39,339 nt of DNA from Candidatus Cloacimonadota bacterium (GTDB lineage Bacteria > Cloacimonadota > Cloacimonadia > Cloacimonadales > TCS61): positions 1-39,339 of the forward strand of contig JASUTE010000019.1 in assembly GCA_030445745.1 (NCBI GenBank), in the 5' to 3' direction. Below the pieces are notes generated by a model. That model had not been told where the DNA came from, made no database searches, and saw only the letters and a list, made by a program, of their open reading frames with translations. Within the stretch, counting starts at the first letter, position 1. Each line of letters starts with the position of its first letter. Position numbers and translations under genes: made by a program. This document shows, one piece after another, positions 34,150 to 39,339 of this stretch.

Positions 34150-36636
34150 TTATTTCAGTAGCAGCATTTTTCGGCTTATTTGCTTAGTAGGTGTAATCAA
34201 TCTATAGAAATAGATGCCGCTTTCTACTTCCCTGCCTTCACTATCCCTACCATTCCATACTAGTTGTGTTTGGTTGCTGTTCAAGTCATAAGAGGTTATT
34301 TTCTGTCCTCGTAGATTGAAAATTTCCAACTTAGCATTTGCGTTGTTTCCTATTTGGAATTGGATAGTAGTAGAAGGATTGAAAGGATTGGGGTAATTGC
34401 CCTGCAGTGAACAGGTTTCAGGTACATTTTCCCCGCTATTTGCCGTTAAACCCGCTTCCACAATATTGGAAGCAGCTGATTCTCCGCTAGTATAAACAGC
34501 TGTAACATAAAACTGGTAAATTTGCTCTGGTTCCAAATCACTCACCAGGTAGGAAGTACCGCCAGTGTAATTTTCTTCTATCAGAACATCATCCATGTAG
34601 ATATTGTAACCCAAAAGCTCTTTAGAGTTTGTTTGGGAAAATTTTTCTGAATTTGCACTTACCACCAAACCTTGAATATTCCAATTTATATTCCAGCCAA
34701 AGTAGTCGGACATACTAACCCAGTCGGAGCCATAAAGCAGCATATCACCATGGAAGGGAACAGCTGGGCCAGCATCGGTACCGGCCGGGTAAGCTCCATT
34801 GGGGTTAATGATATGATAACCAAACCATAACTCCTGGCTGCTATCGATTTGAATAGGGTAGTCCAGTTGTACTAAATTCCAACTATTGGCAGTTAGTTCT
34901 TCTACCTCTTGTTCCAATACTAATTCGCCAGCAAAATATTGGGAACCGCCCTGCCATACTCGCAGATAGAGTTCACAGTCGTTATCTACCAGATAAAAAC
35001 GGATTTTAGTAAGATAATCACCATCATATTGGGAAAGATCACCAGGCGTGAAACGAACAGCGCTATCGAACAGCGGCACCGAATCTCCGCCTACCGAATC
35101 TGTATTTTCACCATTGTCCCAATGCAGGTATTCTCCATCAGATTGTGGTTCCTGCCATTCCAGTTGAATATTATCTTCTACAACTTCAGCAGTAAGGTTT
35201 ACAGGTGGGAACAGTATTTCAGATTGCTCTTCTAAAATAAAGTTTAATTCCACATTTTCAGCTTCATTTACTTCAACTTGCTGAGTATCGGTTTCATAGC
35301 CATCTGCTGAGCAGTTTACCTGGTAGCTGCCTGGTGAAACAAAAAGTTCATATTCTCCTGCTGCATTGGAATAAGTAGAAAATGAACTAGCTGTAATTAG
35401 TGCATTTTCTATGGGGGCACCAGTGACATTTTGCACAGTGCCAAAAATTGATGCTATTTGCTGGTAAGTATAAGTGCCAGCTCTGCCGTAGATCTCATAA
35501 TCGAAGGTGCCGGCTTCGGCATAATGCCAAACACAATAAAGTTGGTCTATCTCTGCTTCGGAAGAGCCAATTATGTGTGGCCAGCCAGAAGCTCCTGTTT
35601 CAGCGGAGATCAGTTCTGGTTCACTCCAGTTGCTGCCATTGTTCAAAGAATAGCGCAAATATATCTGCCTTTCACTGGCATAGGTATCGTCACTCCAAAC
35701 TAAATATACGCTAATAGCATCATTTGGATTTTCGCTCAGCCATAGGTTAGGCCGGGAAGAAGAACCGGTGTTATCGGAAAGATTACCCAGGTTTTCCCAA
35801 TCTTCGCCATCATTTTCCGATCGGTACACAAAAATATCGGATTGCAGTTCAGTTGGCTTGGCTGAAACTGCAATATAAATGTTGTTTCCCAGAACTGCTG
35901 TATCTAAACGGGCATTATAGGCCATATTGTTGGAAATATTTAGCGGCTCGCTCCAGCTCTGGCCGTTATCGGTAGATTTGGAAAAAAAGAGATCCAAATC
36001 ATCATAGTTGCCGCCTATTTGAGCATTCCAAGTAGCATAAATAGTGCCGTTGGCAGCAACCAGGTTTACCCAGCGTGAATGATACTCTGGTTCCGATATC
36101 TGCACTGGTTCACTCCAACTGTCACCATTATCGGTAGATTTCATTAGGTAGATTTGGTAGGTGTTTTGGTTGTTTCTGTCTTCATAAGCCAAGTATATGG
36201 TGCCGTTCATAACTGCTACCTGGCAGGTTTGTGCACTATAATTGGAATTGGTTACTTGCACCTCGCTTTCAAAGCTATTGCCGTCGCTTGTAGAGCGGCA
36301 CATAAAAATTTCGCTGTTATCTTCTGTATTGCGATGATAAAAAACATAAACATTGTTATTTTCTTTTGCGATGGCTGGGTAGTTACCGCCACTATCGAAG
36401 CCTGAATAAAGTATCTGTTCTGCGCTCCAGCTAGCGCCCCCATCAGTAGATTTCTTAAAGGCGATATCACCCCATTTATTCCAGGTTAAGTACAAATTGG
36501 AACCATCTTTTACCAAATCGGGTTCTTCTGAAACCACGCCCGGTGTTTGGGAAATGTTTTGGATTGGTGAAAACTCTAATTGTGCCCAAACTGGCAAAGT
36601 TAAAACTAAAATTAAAATAATGAAAATTCTCTTCAT
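34150..36636 (-). CDS. Secreted Asp-box (sialidase-like repeat) protein with FlgD-like C-terminal sorting domain
   Basis: The 828 residues begin with a signal peptide (about 1-19). Six Asp-box repeats of the type S-x-D-x-G-x-x-W (near residues 65, 113, 164, 221, 273, 326) form a six-bladed sialidase-like propeller. A carboxypeptidase-regulatory-like beta domain (about 393-470) and a fibronectin III region with an inserted beta domain (about 480-735) follow. The C-terminal module (about 747-828) starts NYPNPFNPST and ends 'RKMLLLK', a FlgD-like/type-A sorting domain used for surface delivery in FCB bacteria. No sialidase catalytic Arg triad or FRIP motif is evident, so it may bind rather than cut glycans. 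It is divergent from the lamin-tail gene and monocistronic, with its own terminator. Confidence 0.88.
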   Translation of the reverse strand: MKRIFIILILVLTLPVWAQLEFSPIQNISQTPGVVSEEPDLVKDGSNLYLTWNKWGDIAFKKSTDGGASWSAEQILYSGFDSGGNYPAIAKENNNVYVFYHRNTEDNSEIFMCRSTSDGNSFESEVQVTNSNYSAQTCQVAVMNGTIYLAYEDRNNQNTYQIYLMKSTDNGDSWSEPVQISEPEYHSRWVNLVAANGTIYATWNAQIGGNYDDLDLFFSKSTDNGQSWSEPLNISNNMAYNARLDTAVLGNNIYIAVSAKPTELQSDIFVYRSENDGEDWENLGNLSDNTGSSSRPNLWLSENPNDAISVYLVWSDDTYASERQIYLRYSLNNGSNWSEPELISAETGASGWPHIIGSSEAEIDQLYCVWHYAEAGTFDYEIYGRAGTYTYQQIASIFGTVQNVTGAPIENALITASSFSTYSNAAGEYELFVSPGSYQVNCSADGYETDTQQVEVNEAENVELNFILEEQSEILFPPVNLTAEVVEDNIQLEWQEPQSDGEYLHWDNGENTDSVGGDSVPLFDSAVRFTPGDLSQYDGDYLTKIRFYLVDNDCELYLRVWQGGSQYFAGELVLEQEVEELTANSWNLVQLDYPIQIDSSQELWFGYHIINPNGAYPAGTDAGPAVPFHGDMLLYGSDWVSMSDYFGWNINWNIQGLVVSANSEKFSQTNSKELLGYNIYMDDVLIEENYTGGTSYLVSDLEPEQIYQFYVTAVYTSGESAASNIVEAGLTANSGENVPETCSLQGNYPNPFNPSTTIQFQIGNNANAKLEIFNLRGQKITSYDLNSNQTQLVWNGRDSEGREVESGIYFYRLITPTKQISRKMLLLK

Positions 36637-36654
36637 AATCTCTTCTCCCTAAAA

Positions 36655-36683
36655 ATTATATTTGGAAATTCCTAAGTAGAAAA
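36655..36683 (-). promoter_or_regulatory. Candidate promoter of Asp-box protein gene
   Basis: A perfect TATAAT on the minus strand (36655-36660) lies about 20 bases before the ATG at 36636. At 17-base spacing is TTTTCT (36678-36683), a poor -35 that falls inside the nested palindrome. The -10 match is good, the rest weak. Confidence 0.35.
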
Positions 36684-36730
36684 ATTGCAAAACACCATTG
36701 CAATGGTTGAAATTTTGCATTCATCTACTT
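36674..36730. repeat. Nested palindrome in divergent spacer
   Basis: Three concentric inverted pairs share one centre: AAGTAGA (36674) with TCTACTT (36724), TGCAAAA (36686) with TTTTGCA (36713), and CCATTG/CAATGG (36695-36706). The whole could form a 57-base cruciform. It contains no coding sequence. It may be the end of a small mobile repeat or a regulatory site. Confidence 0.6.
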
Positions 36731-36734
36731 TTCT

Positions 36735-36763
36735 TTAACCCCCGACTGAAGTCAGGGGGTTAA
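36735..36763. repeat. REP-like GC-rich hairpin
   Basis: TTAACCCCC and GGGGGTTAA flank an inner GACT/AGTC pair, with one unpaired A, giving a strong hairpin in AT-rich DNA. There is no T run on either strand, so it is not a plain terminator. CCCCCGACT...AGTC-GGGGG hairpins are typical of REP sequences and IS200/IS605-type ends. No transposase is present in the window. Confidence 0.55.
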
Positions 36764-36997
36764 TCTGAAGTCAAATTTAAAGCCTTGCTGTAGTTGTCAA
36801 GGTTTATGGCCAATCTTTTTTACCTATTGCTGAAACTGATTTTGCTGATATTGCCGAATATAGTTACATCTTAACAAATCCTTAACATTTACTTTATCAT
36901 TAGTTAACATAAAATGAGTAAAAATATGTTTGACAGATGAGGTGAATGTTGGAAAATATGAAAGTAAATTAAATCTAAAAGGAAAAAAGGAGGAATA
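36764..36997. other. Rest of AT-rich divergent spacer
   Basis: This is the remaining part of the 361-base gap between the two secreted-protein genes. It holds the TTGACA candidate below and AAAGGAGG (about 36986-36993) before the ATG at 36998. I see no ORF, RNA gene or further structure. Confidence 0.6.
36930..36959 (+). promoter_or_regulatory. Candidate promoter of lamin-tail gene
   Basis: A perfect TTGACA (36930-36935) is followed after 18 bases by AAATAT (36954-36959), a weak -10 box. Transcription would start about 30 bases before the ATG at 36998. Confidence 0.35.
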
Positions 36998-39040
36998 ATG
37001 TTTAAGAAAAGAGGATTTTTAGTTTTATTTTTAATTTTTAGTGTAAGCATGGTGTGGGGACAGACGACGATTAAGTTTTGTGGTTTTGAGGATTCTGGTG
37101 ATACATGGAATTATTCTAACGCACATACTGCTAAGTGGGGCAGTTGGGGAATAAAAACTTCCTTGGGTAGTATAAAACCTTATGAGGGTTCTTATTTTTG
37201 GGGGATGAATGATTTAGACACATTTAGTGATACATATCTTGAATTCGATAATGTCGATATTAGCTCTTATAATGATGTAGTAATTTCCTTTTATTGGACA
37301 GATAATGCATTTGATGATGGTGATGATATGTTCTATTCTTTGTCTTATGATAATGGAAGCACTTGGGAAACTGAGGTAAAATTTTTGGATGGAGGTTCTG
37401 GAGCCCACAGTTGGACTGAACAAACAATTTATATTAGTGATTCTGAGAATCAAGTAGCTTTGCGTATTAAAGCTTACCAAAATGGAGGAGCTGATAACGC
37501 TGGTTGGGATAATTTTAAAGTAACTGGTACTTCTTCAACTCCTGACCCCGAACCTTCAAATTATCCAACGGGTTTTACAGCCACAGCTAATGGCTATGAT
37601 CAAATTGATCTTGGCTGGACAGATGCCACCGGAGAAACTCTACCTGATGGATATTTGATAAAAGCTAATGAAACTGGCACTTTTACTGATCCTGCCGATG
37701 GAACTGATCCAACTGAAGATACAGATCTTTCTGATGGAACAGCACTGGTTAAGGTTGCCCATGGTGCAAAGGGTTCATATAGTTTTACTAGTTTAAGTGA
37801 ACTCACCACTTATTATTTCAAAATATGGTCCTATACAAATTCCGGAACAGATATAGACTTCAAAATCGATGGCACTGTTCCCACAGATAATGCGACAACT
37901 GAAGAAGCGCCTTCAATTGTTTCTCCATCAGTTGGAGTTGTATTTATTAGTGAAATTGCTGATGCAGGTTCTGATTATAATTCTGAATATATTGAGTTAT
38001 ATAATAATAGTGATGATATAATTGATTTATCTAATTCTAAAATTGTTATGGACCAAAGTACAAATTTTCAAATAACCAATTATACAGGAGATTCTCAGAT
38101 TCCTTCCAACGGTTTATTTATAATGTCAAGGGGTGCAACAAAGACAGAATTTGAAACAGAATGGGGTCCTTTACCAACAAATTGCAATTATAATGAAGGT
38201 TCCAGTAGTATGTATTTTGGTACTGATACTGCTCGCAGATGGCAACTAATTTATGATGACGGTACTAAAGCAGATGTAATAATTGATGATACACAAACAG
38301 CTGTTGCAGGTTCTGGTAACCGTAGTTTACAAGAACCTATTGGGGTATGGAATACATATGATTCTTCCAATGCTACCCCTGGCCAACTTGATCCAGGCCA
38401 AACCCTTCCCGTAACCTTATCAACTTTCACGGTTGTATTTGTAGATGAGCAGCCCTTGCTGCAATGGAAAACCCAAAGTGAGGAAAACAATGCTGGCTGG
38501 AATATCTACCGAGGAGAAACCGAAACAGCTTTCCAAACCGAAACTGCCCAGATAATTAATTTCGAGATAATTCCTGGCGCTGGCACCAGCAGCGAGCCTA
38601 CTACCTATGAATACAGCGATGTTTTCCCAGTACAACCAGAATCCAGTTACTATTATTGGCTGGAAAGTGTAGATTACAGCGGAACAACCCATCTTTACGG
38701 CCCAGTTACACTGGAAGTTCCTGAAGATGATATTCCAGGCGATACACCAGAGCTTCCCTACAAGTACGGTATGCAGAATTATCCTAATCCGTTCAATCCA
38801 TCCACCGAGATCAGTTTTGTACTGCCTCAAGCCAGTCCGGTAGAACTGAATATTTACAACCTGAAGGGTAGAAAAATTCGTACCCTGATAGCTGGCGAAA
38901 CTTTGGCTAAAGATAAACTGCATAAAGTAGTATGGGACGGTACAGACAGCAGTGGCCAACCAGTTAGCAGTGGTATTTATTTGTACAAATTACTAACTCA
39001 AGAAAAGGTTTACACCCAGAAGATGCTGTTAGTAAAATAG
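36998..39040 (+). CDS. Secreted lamin-tail-domain protein with FlgD-like C-terminal sorting domain
   Basis: The 680 residues begin with a signal peptide (about 1-22). A jelly-roll-like beta domain (about 24-175, 'ISFYWTDNAFDDGDD') is followed by a fibronectin III domain (about 186-300). A lamin-tail domain (about 312-425) has 'VFISEIADAGSDYNSEYIEL' as its signature. A second fibronectin-like module ('LQWKTQSEENNAGWNIYRG', about 488-506) precedes the C-terminal sorting domain (about 594-680), which starts NYPNPFNPST and ends 'QKMLLVK'. Surface attachment or release is expected. AAAGGAGG precedes the ATG. Codon use in the first two thirds looks more AT-rich and different from the last third (from about 38400), suggesting a swapped passenger. 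The ligand is unknown. Confidence 0.88.
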   Translation: MFKKRGFLVLFLIFSVSMVWGQTTIKFCGFEDSGDTWNYSNAHTAKWGSWGIKTSLGSIKPYEGSYFWGMNDLDTFSDTYLEFDNVDISSYNDVVISFYWTDNAFDDGDDMFYSLSYDNGSTWETEVKFLDGGSGAHSWTEQTIYISDSENQVALRIKAYQNGGADNAGWDNFKVTGTSSTPDPEPSNYPTGFTATANGYDQIDLGWTDATGETLPDGYLIKANETGTFTDPADGTDPTEDTDLSDGTALVKVAHGAKGSYSFTSLSELTTYYFKIWSYTNSGTDIDFKIDGTVPTDNATTEEAPSIVSPSVGVVFISEIADAGSDYNSEYIELYNNSDDIIDLSNSKIVMDQSTNFQITNYTGDSQIPSNGLFIMSRGATKTEFETEWGPLPTNCNYNEGSSSMYFGTDTARRWQLIYDDGTKADVIIDDTQTAVAGSGNRSLQEPIGVWNTYDSSNATPGQLDPGQTLPVTLSTFTVVFVDEQPLLQWKTQSEENNAGWNIYRGETETAFQTETAQIINFEIIPGAGTSSEPTTYEYSDVFPVQPESSYYYWLESVDYSGTTHLYGPVTLEVPEDDIPGDTPELPYKYGMQNYPNPFNPSTEISFVLPQASPVELNIYNLKGRKIRTLIAGETLAKDKLHKVVWDGTDSSGQPVSSGIYLYKLLTQEKVYTQKMLLVK

Positions 39041-39063
39041 AATTCAATTTATTAGATAGATAT

Positions 39064-39091
39064 AGCGGCGCTCTGATGGGCGTCGTTTTTT
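39064..39091 (+). terminator. Intrinsic terminator after lamin-tail gene
   Basis: AGCGGCGCTC pairs with GGGCGTCGTT around a TGAT tetraloop (ten pairs, three of them G-U), followed by a T run. It begins 24 bases after the stop codon. Confidence 0.85.
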
Positions 39092-39109
39092 GTTGCTCTA
39101 CAGAATTGT

Positions 39110-39155
39110 TGTCGTTCTGAGGAATTCTCCGAACTCGTTCGACGAAGAATCTAAT
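39110..39155. repeat. Dispersed intergenic repeat (TTCTGAGGAA...CGAAGAATCT type)
   Basis: The stretch reads GTCGTTCTGAGGAATTCTCC followed by GTTCGACGAAGAATCT, a common form of dispersed intergenic repeat with partial dyad symmetry (the end AGAATCT-like and the start TTCTGAGG). A single copy is seen here, next to the two other repeat copies. Confidence 0.45.
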
Positions 39156-39171
39156 AAGGGCATGAACTCTT

Positions 39172-39236
39172 AAGTTACAGATTGCTTCACCCATAAAGGG
39201 TTCGCAATGACGGTTTTTTTTGTTTTGTCATTACGA
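39172..39236. repeat. Intergenic repeat, right copy 1 (inverted relative to left end)
   Basis: Its reverse complement matches 113-173 at the left end: AATGACAAA, poly-A, CCGTCATTGCGAAC, then GGTGAAGCAATCTGTAA. It lies about 80 bases after the terminator of the lamin-tail gene. Confidence 0.75.
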
Positions 39237-39244
39237 GTATATCT

Positions 39245-39339
39245 TCTTGAATTATCTTTCGCGAAGTAATCTATAAATTGTTAATAAAAGTCTTATATTA
39301 ACTTTATGTTTTTAATTACAGATTGCTTCACCCATAAAG
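39245..39339. repeat. Intergenic repeat, right copy 2, cut by window end
   Basis: The reverse complement of this segment matches 149-235 nearly base for base through GTGAAGCAATCTGTAATTAA, AAACATAAAGTTA and TATAAGAC. A short insertion and the shared CAATTTATAG follow. The window ends inside the element, before the expected GGTTCGCAATGACGG. Confidence 0.75.

Noticed and set aside
35448-35714. Plus-strand ORFs opposite the Asp-box protein
   Set aside because: They are shadow frames of the repetitive Asp-box coding sequence; overlapping frames of similar length are seen at several places and none has a ribosome site.
36735-36763. GC-rich hairpin as an ordinary terminator
   Set aside because: There is no T run on either strand and both flanking genes point away from it, so no transcript is known to end there.

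Overview
The window looks like a piece of a low-GC, Gram-negative bacterial chromosome of the FCB group, most likely Candidatus Cloacimonadota or a close relative. This is inference. It rests on the AT-rich code, two exported proteins that end in a 'NYPNPFNPST ... KMLL(L/V)K' FlgD-like sorting domain typical of FCB bacteria, outer-membrane beta-barrel-like proteins, a secretin, and very tight gene packing. Both ends lie inside dispersed intergenic repeats in inverted orientation, so this may be an assembly contig that stopped at repeats.

Region 1 (304-12490, + strand) is one operon of eight genes with overlapping or abutting junctions. It encodes a compact type IV pilus / type II secretion-like machine: platform protein (PilC/GspF), ATPase (PilB/GspE), two small proteins with pseudopilin-like N-termini, a 1257-residue protein with a pseudopilin-like N-terminus carrying five LamG-type domains, a PilM-PilN-SPOR-TPR fusion, a PilO-PilP-like fusion, and a short secretin. 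No prepilin peptidase, retraction ATPase or canonical major pilin is present. This is the most novel system in the window. My reading is a minimal envelope-spanning machine that displays or exports a LamG adhesin.

Region 2 (12479-23140) is mostly housekeeping. On the minus strand are gpmI, a small anchored protein and an AhpD-like protein. On the plus strand are a Gfo/Idh/MocA oxidoreductase, an asparaginyl-tRNA synthetase and pgeF. A YitT-family membrane protein (minus) and a TGS/ThrRS-like nucleoside kinase (plus) follow, then a minus-strand pair of an NAD-dependent epimerase and a putative beta-barrel protein.

Region 3 (23292-27748, minus) runs TPR protein, tRNA-Leu(UAG), tig, clpP, clpX and a strong intrinsic terminator. 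ClpP has Asn where the catalytic Asp is expected.

Region 4 (27850-34002, minus) is an envelope-regulation cluster. A PDZ/beta-barrel protein lies behind a textbook sigma-54 promoter. Downstream is an operon of a DUF4390-like protein, an NtrY-like kinase, an NtrX/NtrC-like sigma-54 activator and SppA. The activator probably controls the PDZ gene.

Region 5 (34113-39091) holds two divergent large secreted proteins with FlgD-like C-terminal sorting domains: one with sialidase-type Asp boxes (minus) and one with a lamin-tail domain (plus). They are separated by a 361-bp spacer with a nested palindrome and a REP-like hairpin.
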